Below are positions 42,244-52,179 of a DNA stretch of 64,000 nucleotides, one piece after another (the first letter of the stretch is position 1; each line of letters starts with the position of its first letter). Under the pieces are notes generated by a model that was given only the letters and a program-made list of their open reading frames with translations, made no database searches and was not told where the DNA came from. The stretch lies in NCBI RefSeq assembly GCF_024347375.1, contig NZ_AP025471.1:1984001-2048000 (forward strand). Reading direction: 5' to 3'. Position numbers and translations under genes: made by a program. This DNA is from Vibrio coralliirubri (GTDB taxonomy: Bacteria; Pseudomonadota; Gammaproteobacteria; Enterobacterales; Vibrionaceae).

Positions 42244-44427
42244 ATGAGCAGTCGTATTCAACAGGGAAGCTTGAACATTGATAGCACCCTCTACCAATTA
42301 ATTAATGAGCAGGTGATTCCTGGAACAGGCATTGTCGCTGAAGACTTTTGGCAATCATTTGCAACCATCCTTGAAGATTTGGCGCCAAAAAATCGCGCAT
42401 TGCTTATCAAGCGTGAAGATCTTCAACATCAAATTGACGTTTGGCACCAAGAGCGTGCAGGGCAAACGCTAGATCCTGTGGAGTACAAACAGTTCTTACA
42501 GCAGATCGGTTATTTAGTTCCTGAAGGCGATGACTTTCAAGTGACGACAGCGAGTGTAGAACCTGAGATCGCAACACAAGCAGGGCCGCAGCTTGTGGTG
42601 CCAATCATGAACGCACGTTTTGCACTTAACGCAGCCAATGCGCGTTGGGGCAGCCTATATGATGCTCTCTACGGAACGGACGTGATCAGTGAAAGTGATG
42701 GCGCGGAAAAGGGCGGAAGCTTTAACCCTGCTCGTGGCGCTAAAGTAGTGACTTATGCTCGTGAGTTCCTTGATGACGCAGCGCCATTAAACGGCGTCTC
42801 CCATAAAGACGTGACCAAATACAGCATCAGTAATGCTAGCATCGGCAATAAACTCATAGCGACACTGGATAACGGTGAAGAAGTCACTCTCATTGATAGC
42901 GACCAGTTCATTGGCTATCAAGGTGACGCAAGCTCCCCTTCGTGCATTCTTCTTAAACACAATAATCTGCACATCGAAATTCAAATTGACCCGAGCGCAC
43001 CGATTGGTAGCGTTGATGTGGCGGGTATTAAAGATGTATTAGTCGAAGCCGCTTTAACAACCATTATGGATTGCGAAGACTCGGTTGCTGCGGTTGATGG
43101 TGAAGACAAAGCACTGGCTTACCGTAACTGGTTAGGCTTGATGAAAGGTGACCTGCAAGAATCACTAGAGAAAAACGGCAAAACCATTGTTCGTAACCTT
43201 AATCCCGATCGCCAATACACCAGCGTGACGGGTGGTGAGATTTCACTAAAAGGCCGCAGCATGTTGTTCATCCGTAATGTCGGCCACCTGATGACTAACC
43301 CTGCGATTATTGATGTCGAAGGCAATGAAGTGCCTGAAGGTATCATGGATGGCATGATCACTTCGTTAATTGCGATGCATGATTTAAAAGGCAATAGCGC
43401 GTATCAAAACTCGACCGCGAACAGCATCAACATCGTGAAACCTAAGATGCATGGCCCTGAAGAGGTGGCGTTCACCAATGAGCTGTTTGGCCGCATTGAA
43501 GATGCATTAGGGCTAGATCGATTCACTATCAAAGTCGGCATCATGGACGAAGAGCGTCGTACTTCGGTGAACCTTAAAGAATGTATTCGTGCAGCTAAAG
43601 ATCGTGTTGTGTTTATCAACACCGGTTTCTTAGACCGAACGGGTGATGAGATTCACACCAGTATGGAAGCGGGGCCTTTTGCTCCTAAAACACAGCTGAA
43701 AAGCATGACTTGGATTGGCGCATACGAAGATCAAAACGTTGATCTTGGCTTAGCTTGTGGCCTGCAAGGTAAAGCCCAGATTGGTAAAGGTATGTGGCCA
43801 GAGCCAGACAATATGGCGAAGATGATGGACGCGAAAATCGGTCATCCACAAGCGGGTGCCAATACTGCTTGGGTTCCTTCTCCAACCGCCGCGACTTTGC
43901 ATGCGCTGCACTATCACAAGGTGAGTGTACCAAGCCGTCAGAAAGAGCTTCGTGAGCGAGTGAGAGCCAATGTCGATGATATTCTTACTATCCCAATACT
44001 GGGCGATCAAAAGCTTACCGCGCAAGATATTCAAAGTGAACTGGATAACAACACCCAAGGTATTTTGGGTTATGTGGTTCGTTGGATTGACCAAGGCGTT
44101 GGTTGTTCGAAGGTACCAGATATTAACGATGTCGGCTTGATGGAAGACCGAGCGACACTGCGTATTTCAAGCCAACACATCGCGAACTGGTTACGTCACG
44201 GCATTTGCGAGGAAGCTCAGGTAATGAAAACCATGAAGCGTATGGCCGCAGTGGTGGATGAGCAAAACGCTGGCGACCCGAGTTACCGTAATATGGCGCC
44301 TGACTTTGAGAACAACATTGCATTTTCAGCGGCGTGTCAGTTGGTATTCGAAGGGTGTGCTCAGCCTAGTGGTTACACCGAACCAGTGCTGCACGCGATG
44401 CGTATAAAACTGAAAGCGCAGGAATAG
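42244..44427 (+). CDS. glcB: Malate synthase G
   Basis: 727 residues, the length of malate synthase G and not of the shorter AceB. Key blocks: [20 protein letters not shown] (start of the barrel), [17 protein letters not shown] (221-237, inserted alpha/beta domain), [16 protein letters not shown] (about 274-289), [12 protein letters not shown] and [32 protein letters not shown] and [12 protein letters not shown]. It condenses glyoxylate with acetyl-CoA to give malate. It completes the bypass with aceA. A small protein at 61799 resembles residues of about 121-343 of this enzyme. Confidence 0.95.
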   Translation: MSSRIQQGSLNIDSTLYQLINEQVIPGTGIVAEDFWQSFATILEDLAPKNRALLIKREDLQHQIDVWHQERAGQTLDPVEYKQFLQQIGYLVPEGDDFQVTTASVEPEIATQAGPQLVVPIMNARFALNAANARWGSLYDALYGTDVISESDGAEKGGSFNPARGAKVVTYAREFLDDAAPLNGVSHKDVTKYSISNASIGNKLIATLDNGEEVTLIDSDQFIGYQGDASSPSCILLKHNNLHIEIQIDPSAPIGSVDVAGIKDVLVEAALTTIMDCEDSVAAVDGEDKALAYRNWLGLMKGDLQESLEKNGKTIVRNLNPDRQYTSVTGGEISLKGRSMLFIRNVGHLMTNPAIIDVEGNEVPEGIMDGMITSLIAMHDLKGNSAYQNSTANSINIVKPKMHGPEEVAFTNELFGRIEDALGLDRFTIKVGIMDEERRTSVNLKECIRAAKDRVVFINTGFLDRTGDEIHTSMEAGPFAPKTQLKSMTWIGAYEDQNVDLGLACGLQGKAQIGKGMWPEPDNMAKMMDAKIGHPQAGANTAWVPSPTAATLHALHYHKVSVPSRQKELRERVRANVDDILTIPILGDQKLTAQDIQSELDNNTQGILGYVVRWIDQGVGCSKVPDINDVGLMEDRATLRISSQHIANWLRHGICEEAQVMKTMKRMAAVVDEQNAGDPSYRNMAPDFENNIAFSAACQLVFEGCAQPSGYTEPVLHAMRIKLKAQE

Positions 44428-44502
44428 CGAAGCAACCGAATAACAAAAACAGAGAATGTAAAATACTAAAAAAAAGAACCCCCCTTTAACCGAGCCCAAG
44501 GT

Positions 44503-44530
44503 GCCGCGCTTTTATAGCGCGGCTTTTTTT
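44503..44530 (+). terminator. Terminator of glcB
   Basis: An 8-bp stem, GCCGCGCT with AGCGCGGC, around TTTAT and followed by seven T. Confidence 0.92.
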
Positions 44531-44618
44531 GATTCATTTTTGTGGTGGGAAGGGGGGAATGGGGCAGGTTAGTGCTCACTAAGACTTAATTATTTCTAAA
44601 ATCTAGTTACTACCAACG

Positions 44619-46046
44619 TTATTTTCCGCCAAAGCAAAGATACTTAATGTCCATGTACTCATCGATACCTTCTTTCGCACCTTCACGGCCAATTCCTGAT
44701 TGTTTCACACCACCGAAAGGCGCGACTTCGGTTGAGATTAGACCATCATTAATGCCGACCATACCGTACTCAAGCGCTTCTGCGATATTCCACACTCGGT
44801 GGATGTTCTGACTGTAGAAGTAAGACGCCAAACCATAAATGGTGTCGTTGGCCATCTCGATAAGCTCTTCGTCCGTGTCGAATTTCATCACAGGGGCGAC
44901 TGGGCCAAAGATCTCTTGTTGAACGATGTCCATGCTGTGTTTTACATCTTTAAGAACAACTGGTTGAATGAAAAGCCCATTAAGCTCCTGAGTTGGCGTG
45001 ACAGGCGCGGCACCTTGTTCAATCGCTCGGTTTATCAAAGCTTGGATGTTGTTCTTTGCGTTCAGGCTGACAACAGGGCCAATCGTGACACCTTCATCTA
45101 AACCGTTACCAATCTTAAGCTGTTGAACCGCTTGATCGAATTTAGCCACAAACTCATCGTACACTTTACTGTGAACGTAGAATCGGTTCGCACAGACACA
45201 TGTTTGACCTGCATTACGGAACTTCGAGGCCATTGCGCCTTGAACGGCCGCGTCGATGTCAGCATCGTCAAACACAATAAAAGGTGCATTGCCACCGAGC
45301 TCCATTGAGGTGCGCTTGATGCCTTTTGCCGCTTGAGCCATCAAAATACTGCCCACACGGGTCGACCCAGTGAAAGAGATTTTTTTGATAAGCGGATGCG
45401 AAGTGAATAGATTGCCCACTTGTTCCGGGCTTTCACCAAGAACGACTTGAAGTAGATCCTTAGGGATACCCGCTTGATAAGCCAATTCAACCACAGCAAA
45501 CGCGGAAAGCGGTGTCTCATCCGAAGGTTTCACGACAAAGCTACAACCGGCTGCTAAGGCAGGAGCCGCTTTACGAGTGATCATTGCAATCGGGAAGTTC
45601 CATGGCGTAATCGCACATGCGACACCAATAGGCTGCTTGATTGTCACCAAGCGTTTGCCTGCAACCGTGCTAGGAATGGAATCACCATAAGTGCGTTTTG
45701 CTTCTTCTGCAAACCACTCAATGAAGCTCGCGCCATACACGACTTCACCTGTCGCTTCGGCTAACGGCTTACCTTGTTCCATTGTCATGATTCGAGCAAG
45801 GTCATCTTTGTTTTCAAGGATCAACTGGTCCCAGCGATGAAGCAGTGCAGCTCGAGATTTAGCGGGAATTTTTGCCCACTCTTTCTGCGCTACATGAGCT
45901 CGTTCAATCGCGCTCGCTAACTCTGTTTCTGATGATACCGGTGCGTGCCCGATGAGTTCACCCGTTGCTGGGTTTGTGACTGCAACTGCGTGGTTCGCTT
46001 CTGTCACCATAAAAGAGAGTAAGTGCTGGTTATCAATGTTTAGCAT
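44619..46046 (-). CDS. NAD(P)-dependent aldehyde dehydrogenase, succinate-semialdehyde type
   Basis: 475 residues. All ALDH landmarks are present: ACAITPWNFPIAMITRKAAP, FTGSTRVGSILM, catalytic Glu in SMELGGNAPF (about 249), catalytic Cys in FRNAGQTCVCANRF (about 283) and QQEIFGPVAPV. The sequence is closest to GabD-type succinate-semialdehyde dehydrogenases. In this taurine region it might also oxidise sulfoacetaldehyde or 3-sulfopropanal from homotaurine, which GabD relatives can do. It lies downstream of the IclR gene on the same strand, 230 bp away, and is convergent with glcB. Confidence 0.85.
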   Translation of the reverse strand: MLNIDNQHLLSFMVTEANHAVAVTNPATGELIGHAPVSSETELASAIERAHVAQKEWAKIPAKSRAALLHRWDQLILENKDDLARIMTMEQGKPLAEATGEVVYGASFIEWFAEEAKRTYGDSIPSTVAGKRLVTIKQPIGVACAITPWNFPIAMITRKAAPALAAGCSFVVKPSDETPLSAFAVVELAYQAGIPKDLLQVVLGESPEQVGNLFTSHPLIKKISFTGSTRVGSILMAQAAKGIKRTSMELGGNAPFIVFDDADIDAAVQGAMASKFRNAGQTCVCANRFYVHSKVYDEFVAKFDQAVQQLKIGNGLDEGVTIGPVVSLNAKNNIQALINRAIEQGAAPVTPTQELNGLFIQPVVLKDVKHSMDIVQQEIFGPVAPVMKFDTDEELIEMANDTIYGLASYFYSQNIHRVWNIAEALEYGMVGINDGLISTEVAPFGGVKQSGIGREGAKEGIDEYMDIKYLCFGGK

Positions 46047-46277
46047 CGTGATTCCTTTGTCGTGATTACTTTAGACGTGTTGCTGATGTGCGGGTTGGCG
46101 AGTGTTCAGATCACTTCGACCAAATGTTGATTAGTCGCAGATTGTGGTTGTTAATTCGATAGTTTTGAAGCCCTTGTTTGCGCAAGCATTGTTTACCAAA
46201 TCATTGTTTATCAAAGTAGCATTTTCGAAATCCATGATCAGCTAAGTCATGGACTTCGAAATTCTCTAAGAAAGTGC

Positions 46278-47111
46278 TTACTGCTGACTCCAATTATCAG
46301 CTTCGATCTTCGCTAGCGCTTTTGCTGCTTTTTGAAGTGCGGGCAAGAATTTTATTGCTTCATCTGGTTTCACTCGAATCACAGGTGCTTGTATCGCTAG
46401 GCCTAGGTTTGATTGACCTGTTGGTGAGGGTATCAGCACTGCGATACAGACTAAGCCTGGTAAAAACTCTTCGTCATCAATAGCAAAACCTTGGATTTTC
46501 GCTTCTTCAATGTCTTTCTCGAGAGTCGAATAGTCGGTAATCGTGTTTACTGTGTATTGAGTCAGCGGCACATTTTCAATTAATCGTCTGCGCTGCGACT
46601 TAGACATATGAGCTAAAAACAGTTTTCCAGTAGCCGAGCAGTGCACGGGAACACGAGAGCCGGGGTGTAGGTGAAAGCGAAGGGGAGCTTCAGTTTCTGC
46701 ACGATCGAGATAAATGATTTCACCACTTGAAAGAGCCGTCAGGTTACAACTCTCACCGACTTCTGCTCTTAGATTCTCAAGGATGGTGCGTCGAGCGCTG
46801 TGCATGGTGCTATTCAAAAGTAGGTTTTCGGCAAGTTTTCTGAGTCGAATACCTGAGCTGTAGTGCTTTTCGTCGCCATCTCTTTGAATGATGCCCGCCG
46901 CTTCTAACTGTTGAAGCATTCGGTGCAGCGTAGGCTTTGGCAATCCGGTCTCTTCGACTAAACCTTGTAGAGAAATAAACTCGTCTTTTTGCGCTATCAC
47001 CTCTAATAGTGCAAAAAGTCGGAGGGTCGGTGTATCCCCTTGAACTTGCGGTGTTTCTGTTTGCATACAGTGATTCATCCTTGCGATATGTCTATGCCTA
47101 AGAGTGTACAT
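46278..47111 (-). CDS. IclR-family regulator, probable regulator of the taurine genes
   Basis: 277 residues if started at 47111; ATG at 47078 or 47066 are alternatives, since the domain begins only at TPTLRLFALLEVIAQKDEFI. The winged helix is GLPKPTLHRMLQQLEAAG; the effector domain has CNLTALSSGEIIYLDRAE, VPVHCSATGKLFLAH and GFAIDDEEFLPGLVCIAVLI. It is divergent from pta with 110 bp between them. Taurine clusters often use a MocR-type TauR; none is present, so this protein may take that role. The effector is unknown. Confidence 0.85.
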   Translation of the reverse strand: MYTLRHRHIARMNHCMQTETPQVQGDTPTLRLFALLEVIAQKDEFISLQGLVEETGLPKPTLHRMLQQLEAAGIIQRDGDEKHYSSGIRLRKLAENLLLNSTMHSARRTILENLRAEVGESCNLTALSSGEIIYLDRAETEAPLRFHLHPGSRVPVHCSATGKLFLAHMSKSQRRRLIENVPLTQYTVNTITDYSTLEKDIEEAKIQGFAIDDEEFLPGLVCIAVLIPSPTGQSNLGLAIQAPVIRVKPDEAIKFLPALQKAAKALAKIEADNWSQQ

Positions 47112-47187
47112 ATCAAATCATTATTCTTCAATTATCTGAATAAAATTTGACCTTTTTTATTATTTCAATAATATAAATATAAATTAT

Positions 47188-47196
47188 GGAACAATT
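47188..47196. promoter_or_regulatory. Motif GGAACAATT in the iclR-pta intergenic region
   Basis: The 9-mer, in the form TATGGAACAATTAAT, recurs in inverted orientation in the xsc promoter (52049-52062). It is a candidate half-site for the adjacent IclR protein. Confidence 0.4.
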
Positions 47197-47221
47197 AATC
47201 TCAATAAATGGAATTTAAAAG

Positions 47222-48295
47222 ATGAAGACGATTGAACGGATTATTGATAAAGCTCATTTAGATCGTAAGCGTGTTGTTTTGAGTGAAGCGGAGGACCCGC
47301 GAGTGTTAGCTGCTGCAAGAATGGCAATCGACAAACAGCTCGCTCACATCACACTTGTGGGCGATGAATCGGCGATCATCGATGCTGCAGAACTTCACCA
47401 CATTAACCTCGCTGGCATTCATATTGTTTCTCCACAGGCGTCGTCACTCAAAGAGGTGCTCGCTGAGCGGCTGTATACATTAAGAAAAGCCAAAGGCATG
47501 ACCTATGATGACGCCCTAGAGCTGGTTCAAGATCCACTTGTTTTTGCCAATTTGATGGTAAGGGAAGGGCTGGTCGACGGCACGGTTAATGGTGCCGTTT
47601 ATACCACGTCTGATGTGGTGCGAGCTGCGCTGCAGATTATCGGCCCTGCACCGGACAGCGAATTGGTGTCGAGTTTCTTCTTGATGATGCTGTGTGAGCC
47701 TTTCCATAATCTTAAAGGCGGTATGATTTTCAGCGATTGTGGTTTGGTTATTAACCCCAATGAAACCGAGCTGGCATCGATTGCTGTGGCTGCATCAAAC
47801 AGCGCTCAAACGCTACTGATGGAAGAACCTAAAGTCGCGATGCTGTCGTTTTCGACTAACGGCAGTGCTAAACACGAATCGGTTGATAAGGTTCGTAATG
47901 CCGCTCAACTCGTGAAGCAACGTTGTCCCGGAATTGCCGTCGATCAGGACGTTCAACTCGATGCGGCAATTGTCACTGAAATAGCGGCGAAGAAACTGCC
48001 TGATTCAGAGGTCAAAGGCCAATCAAATGTGTTGATATTCCCCAACTTAGAAGCGGGGAATATAGGCTACAAGCTTGCGGAAAGGCTAGGTGGGGCAGTT
48101 GCTATTGGCCCGTTGCTGCAAGGGTTAAATCAACCAGCGAATGACTTGTCCAGAGGCTGTAGTGCCGAAGATATCTTTAATGTCATTGCCGTTACCGCGG
48201 TACAAGCGCAGCAAGGGAAAGCGTCTGACTCTAAGGCTGACTCTGAAGCTGATGTTGAAGAAAGAGAAGAGTCGGAGTTTGAATTTAGGTATTAA
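47222..48295 (+). CDS. pta: Phosphate acetyltransferase (short form)
   Basis: 357 residues, only the catalytic PTA_PTB domain, without the N-terminal regulatory domains of housekeeping Pta. Landmarks: VVLSEAEDPRVLAAARMAID, LVREGL-type MVREGLVDGTVNGAVYTTSD, MLSFSTNGSAKHESVDKVRN and VLIFPNLEAGNIGYKLAERL. It turns acetyl phosphate from Xsc into acetyl-CoA. The C-terminus has an unusual acidic tail of about 25 residues. It is followed by tauE after 68 bp. Short Pta of this type is typical of taurine-degradation clusters. Confidence 0.9.
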   Translation: MKTIERIIDKAHLDRKRVVLSEAEDPRVLAAARMAIDKQLAHITLVGDESAIIDAAELHHINLAGIHIVSPQASSLKEVLAERLYTLRKAKGMTYDDALELVQDPLVFANLMVREGLVDGTVNGAVYTTSDVVRAALQIIGPAPDSELVSSFFLMMLCEPFHNLKGGMIFSDCGLVINPNETELASIAVAASNSAQTLLMEEPKVAMLSFSTNGSAKHESVDKVRNAAQLVKQRCPGIAVDQDVQLDAAIVTEIAAKKLPDSEVKGQSNVLIFPNLEAGNIGYKLAERLGGAVAIGPLLQGLNQPANDLSRGCSAEDIFNVIAVTAVQAQQGKASDSKADSEADVEEREESEFEFRY

Positions 48296-48363
48296 CATTA
48301 GTTGCTTAAACTAACGCTGATATGCGCTCATATTTACCCCAAATAACCTAATTAGGATAGCTA

Positions 48364-49128
48364 ATGGAGTTACCTGTTTTACTCGCCATTCTTGCCACCA
48401 TTGCGGTGGGTACCTATTTCCAAACTGTCACCGGATTTGGTCTCGGTATCATCGTGATTGGGTTAACGGTCAGCCTTAATTTGGTATCCCTACCCGTTAT
48501 TGCCGCGGTGGTCAGTATTGTGACCTTGTTCAATTGCTTGGTGGCGTTGATGGGTAAGCCACTGCTTGGGGAACTCAAGATTCTGGTGGTGTTAGTCATC
48601 GGTATTATACCTGGCGTGTCGATGGGGGTGTACTTGCTGGATGCGTTGAGCGAATCGGCAACCCAGATCCTACGAGGGTTATTGGGTGCCATGGTGTTGT
48701 TCGCAGGCTTGAGCTTTATGTTCAAACCTAAAACCAGAACGGTCCGTTCAGCAACCGTATCTTTCCTTGTCTCAGGATTTAGCTCTGGGTTAGCGGGTGG
48801 GTTATTTGGAATGGCTGGCCCACCGATTGTGTATCATCTCTATCGGCAACCTTTTACGCTCGATCTGGTGCGAAGCACACTGCTGATGGTTTTCGCTTGT
48901 ACGTCTATGTCCCGTACTGTCAATGTCTATGCAGCAGGTGATATGGAACAGAGCATACTCTGGTTATCTGCTATCGCTGTTCCTTTGGTGGCGCTTGTCA
49001 CAATGTTTGCTCGACGTTTCCCACCGCCGTTGTCTAATGATCAACTCAGAAAGTTAGTGTTTATTGTGTTGATGTTGATAGGCGGATATTTGATGGCTGT
49101 CTCTGCATGGTCTTTGTTTGCAGCTTAG
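48364..49128 (+). CDS. tauE: TauE/SafE-family sulfite exporter
   Basis: 254 residues with about eight helices in two repeats; FQTVTGFGLGIIVIG and GLAGGLFGMAGPPIVYHL are the two conserved TauE/SafE motifs. It exports the sulfite (or sulfoacetate) produced in sulfonate breakdown. Position directly after pta and near xsc supports sulfite as substrate. Confidence 0.88.
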   Translation: MELPVLLAILATIAVGTYFQTVTGFGLGIIVIGLTVSLNLVSLPVIAAVVSIVTLFNCLVALMGKPLLGELKILVVLVIGIIPGVSMGVYLLDALSESATQILRGLLGAMVLFAGLSFMFKPKTRTVRSATVSFLVSGFSSGLAGGLFGMAGPPIVYHLYRQPFTLDLVRSTLLMVFACTSMSRTVNVYAAGDMEQSILWLSAIAVPLVALVTMFARRFPPPLSNDQLRKLVFIVLMLIGGYLMAVSAWSLFAA

Positions 49129-49212
49129 AACGTCTTCTTTATCAAAGTCACCTTTGAAGGAGGAGGGCTTGATTCTCGTTTAATGCTTGATGAAACTCTC
49201 CTCACTGACATA

Positions 49213-50931
49213 TCAGCGCTTTAGCATCTCAAAGATGCTCCTAGATAGCCCAAACAAGCAGCTCTCTTGTACGTCCAAGGTAATGTTGTTGCGGTAATAT
49301 GGGCTCAAATCCACTCCCATTCCCACACCATGAATCTCAATACCGTTTTTGGTCGACTCACGTTCAATAACTTGTTTGAGGTGGTTGTCCAAATAGAACT
49401 GATCGTTGGCGGTGCTGGTTGCGGTATCCATTGGGCAGCCGTCTGAGAACACAATCAAAACCTTTCTCTGGGCGGTGTGCTGCTGCAATCGATGACTAGC
49501 GAGCTGAACCGCTTCGCCATCAATCCCTTCTTTAAAGATGTCGGCTTTACGAAGACTCGCAATGCCAAGGCGAGAGCGTCTCCAATGCGTATCAAAATCC
49601 TTGAATACAATATGACGAACTTCGTTTAAGCGGCCCGGGTGCTTTGGTTGGCCTTGTTTAAGCCACTGCCGATAGACCTTGCCACCGTTCCAGTTATTGG
49701 TAGTAAAGCCAATGATCTCGAAAGGGATGTTGGCCAGTCCAACAGATTTGAGAATGGTATCCATCAACAAACTTAACTTGTGACTGTGCTTTTGCATTGA
49801 GCCTGAGCAGTCCATCAAAAATGTGATGGCACATTGATGAGATGTACCGATGTCAGGCTGATAAAAGACAGTTAGATCCAATGGCGATGTGACGAGCTTG
49901 GTGATGGTAGTGGCGTTAACAATGCCTTCTTCTAAATGGTCCTGACGTCGGTTCCTCTGTGGTGTGGCAACAAAGCTAGTAAGCATAGCGGCTAAACGGC
50001 GAGTGTTTACTTGTCTCGCCATGATGTCATCGGTGAGCTTTTGTCTCAGTTCGAGTAATAGGGCGCGCCTGACGAGTTTGTCTGCGGCGATGACTTGATC
50101 AAACTCCGAATTAAAGACCTGATAATTGGCGCCCGACAGTTCAAACACCTTACTACTGCCCGTGATGTCGGTATCGACGTCTTGATCTTGAATGTCACCA
50201 TCAACAATCAAGGCAAGCTGCGCAAGGATCTTGATGTCTTCTTCAACGGTTGGTGTGGGCGAGCTATCACTTTCTTGTTCCTGGATGATTAACTCTTGTG
50301 CAAGGGCTGCTAACTCATTGGCGCAGTGAGCAAACTGCTGTTGGTCGGTTCTATGTTGCTTCAAGAGCTTCAGGCTATGCCCAAAAGTAGGCACGATGCC
50401 GGCGCGAGTCGATTCAATGGTCTCAGCGATAGGCTCAGACACCGGAACGCCAGTTAAGCGGGTGTGGATCACTTGCATCAGTGTAAACAGCAACATGCCT
50501 ATTCGTGATTCGGTAAAGCCATTTTGATGATATTGGTCGCTCCAATACGCAAAGTTAAATTGGATACTGGTGGTCACGCCTTTTAGATAAGACGGGACTT
50601 GAGATTCAATTCGGACCTGTTCGCAGAAGTCGTAAAGCAGACGTTCGACTTCGTTTTTCGGTCGTAATGAATAGTGAAGACCAGCATTTGAAAGTAATAG
50701 TCGCAGTGCCGATGAATCGATCTTACCTTGCATCGATAGCTTGTTTTTTTTCAGCTCATGACGAGATACAAAGGTGAGATCGTTGGTGTGAGCAGACTGG
50801 TAATAACAGGGGCTATTGCCCTTATAGAGTCGTTCTCCCCGATAGTTCAGATCGAGTTCACCACTGATTGCTCTGGCGACAGACACACCAATATCGAGGA
50901 TCTTTTTCTGCTGAGAAGAAATATTGGCCAT
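49213..50931 (-). CDS. CobT-like VWA protein (aerobic cobaltochelatase subunit type)
   Basis: 572 residues. The N-terminal helical part has VERLLYDFCEQVRIES, the CobT_C-type start is at about 300, and a von Willebrand A domain has the MIDAS FLMDCSGSMQ (DxSxS near 373). The stretch GFTTNNWNGGKVYRQWL, PGRLNEVRHIVFKDFD, GIDGEAVQLASHRL and the VFSDGCPMD near the end follow CobT of alphaproteobacteria closely. An acidic linker near 240-260 separates the halves. In the cobalamin pathway CobT and CobS drive CobN; no CobN is in the window. It follows cobS-like by 2 bp. Confidence 0.85.
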   Translation of the reverse strand: MANISSQQKKILDIGVSVARAISGELDLNYRGERLYKGNSPCYYQSAHTNDLTFVSRHELKKNKLSMQGKIDSSALRLLLSNAGLHYSLRPKNEVERLLYDFCEQVRIESQVPSYLKGVTTSIQFNFAYWSDQYHQNGFTESRIGMLLFTLMQVIHTRLTGVPVSEPIAETIESTRAGIVPTFGHSLKLLKQHRTDQQQFAHCANELAALAQELIIQEQESDSSPTPTVEEDIKILAQLALIVDGDIQDQDVDTDITGSSKVFELSGANYQVFNSEFDQVIAADKLVRRALLLELRQKLTDDIMARQVNTRRLAAMLTSFVATPQRNRRQDHLEEGIVNATTITKLVTSPLDLTVFYQPDIGTSHQCAITFLMDCSGSMQKHSHKLSLLMDTILKSVGLANIPFEIIGFTTNNWNGGKVYRQWLKQGQPKHPGRLNEVRHIVFKDFDTHWRRSRLGIASLRKADIFKEGIDGEAVQLASHRLQQHTAQRKVLIVFSDGCPMDTATSTANDQFYLDNHLKQVIERESTKNGIEIHGVGMGVDLSPYYRNNITLDVQESCLFGLSRSIFEMLKR

Positions 50932-50933
50932 GG

Positions 50934-51917
50934 TTACGACTCCGAGTACGAATAATTTTGAGTATGCGCTTCCAAGGCTTCACCAAAGCAACGGAAATAG
51001 TATTCGCTAACCAGTTCTTTCTCTTCGTCTTCGCAGCGATTTAAGAATGAAAGCCTAAATGCCGTCGCTACATCGTCGAATATTTGGATGTTTTCAGCCC
51101 AAGTGAGCACTGTTCGCGGAGACATCACAGTCGAAAGGTCGCCAGCCCGAAACCCGTTACGCGTTAATCCTGCGGTCGCGATCATTTTCTCTACTAACTG
51201 CTGGCCACTTTCATTATTCAGCTCTGGAAGTTTGGATAACACAATCTTGGTTTCATGTTGTGGGTCTAAATAGTTGAGCGTAACGATGATGTTCCATCTA
51301 TCTAACTGACTGTGGTTAAGCACTTGAGTACCCGAATACAAACCTGAAAAGTTACCCAAGCCAAGCGTGTTGCAGGTAGCAAACAGGCGGAAAGAAGGGT
51401 GAGGCGTGATCACTCGGTTTTGTTCTAAAGAGGTGTATTTTCCGTCTTGCTCTAATAGCTGCTGAATCACAAACATCACATCAGGGCGACCAGCGTCGTA
51501 CTCATCTAATACCAGCGCGATGGGCTGTTGAATGCTTTGTGGAAGAATGCCTTCTTTAAACTCTGTCACCTGCATTCCATCTTTAATGACGATGCTGTCC
51601 TTTCCTATGAAATCCAATCGGCTTAAGTGCCCGTCTAAGTTGATCCTCAAACACGGCCAGTTCAATCTCGCGGCAATTTGTTCAATGTGAGAAGACTTGC
51701 CCGTCCCGTGCGTACCTTGTATCAACGTGCGACGATTGGAAGTGAACCCCGCCAATATGGCCAGCGTCACTTCAGGATCAAAACAGTAGTTAGGATCGAT
51801 TTTTGGCACATACTCTCCCGCATGTTCAAACGCCATCACCGTTAGGTTGCTGTCTATGCCAAAGCACTCTCTCACACTTACCTGTCGCGTTGGTATCAAT
51901 TCCGACTCTTTCATCAT
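50934..51917 (-). CDS. CobS-like AAA+ ATPase (aerobic cobaltochelatase subunit type)
   Basis: About 327 residues. It follows alphaproteobacterial CobS along its length: VSVRECFGIDSNLTVMAF, Walker A GTHGTGKSSHIEQIAARLNW (about 68-75), GKDSIVIKDGMQVTEFKEGI, Walker B ALVLDEYDAGRPDVMFVIQQ, the sensor LFATCNTLGLGNFSGLY and DLSTVMSPRTVLTWAEN. The start ATG at 51917 (or 51914) has AGAGGGA upstream; the in-frame ATG further up is less likely. It is MoxR-like and should remodel a partner through CobT. It is divergent from xsc, sharing a 260-bp promoter region. Confidence 0.88.
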   Translation of the reverse strand: MMKESELIPTRQVSVRECFGIDSNLTVMAFEHAGEYVPKIDPNYCFDPEVTLAILAGFTSNRRTLIQGTHGTGKSSHIEQIAARLNWPCLRINLDGHLSRLDFIGKDSIVIKDGMQVTEFKEGILPQSIQQPIALVLDEYDAGRPDVMFVIQQLLEQDGKYTSLEQNRVITPHPSFRLFATCNTLGLGNFSGLYSGTQVLNHSQLDRWNIIVTLNYLDPQHETKIVLSKLPELNNESGQQLVEKMIATAGLTRNGFRAGDLSTVMSPRTVLTWAENIQIFDDVATAFRLSFLNRCEDEEKELVSEYYFRCFGEALEAHTQNYSYSES

Positions 51918-52048
51918 TCTTCCCTCTATATAACCCATTATTTGTCGATGCTATTGCGCTATGTCGTCGATTATTAACAGCTCAACCTAAGTTAACGGCA
52001 CTTTTTGTACGAAAAACTACCAATAATGTGATCCAGTTTTATTAATTA

Positions 52049-52146
52049 GAATGAATTGTTCCAATTTAATATAAAAAGTTGACGCGCAAAAATTCTACTA
52101 CTAAGGTGAAATTGAATCCGAAAAAGAGACAATTCATTCCGAAAAA
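52049..52146. promoter_or_regulatory. Inverted and direct repeats in the cobS/xsc promoter region
   Basis: GAATGAATTGT (52049-52059) has its inverted copy ACAATTCATTC at 52129-52139. TCCGAAAAA occurs twice, at 52117 and 52138, which is 21 bp or two helical turns apart. These are candidate regulator sites for the divergent promoters. Confidence 0.5.
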
Positions 52147-52179
52147 TGAAATTTTGGTTAACTCAAGGAGAATGGAAGA

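Noticed and set aside
49213..51917. Calling the cobS-cobT pair cobalamin biosynthesis genes
   Set aside because: No CobN or other corrin gene is in the window, and the pair is embedded in taurine genes; names are given only as similarity.
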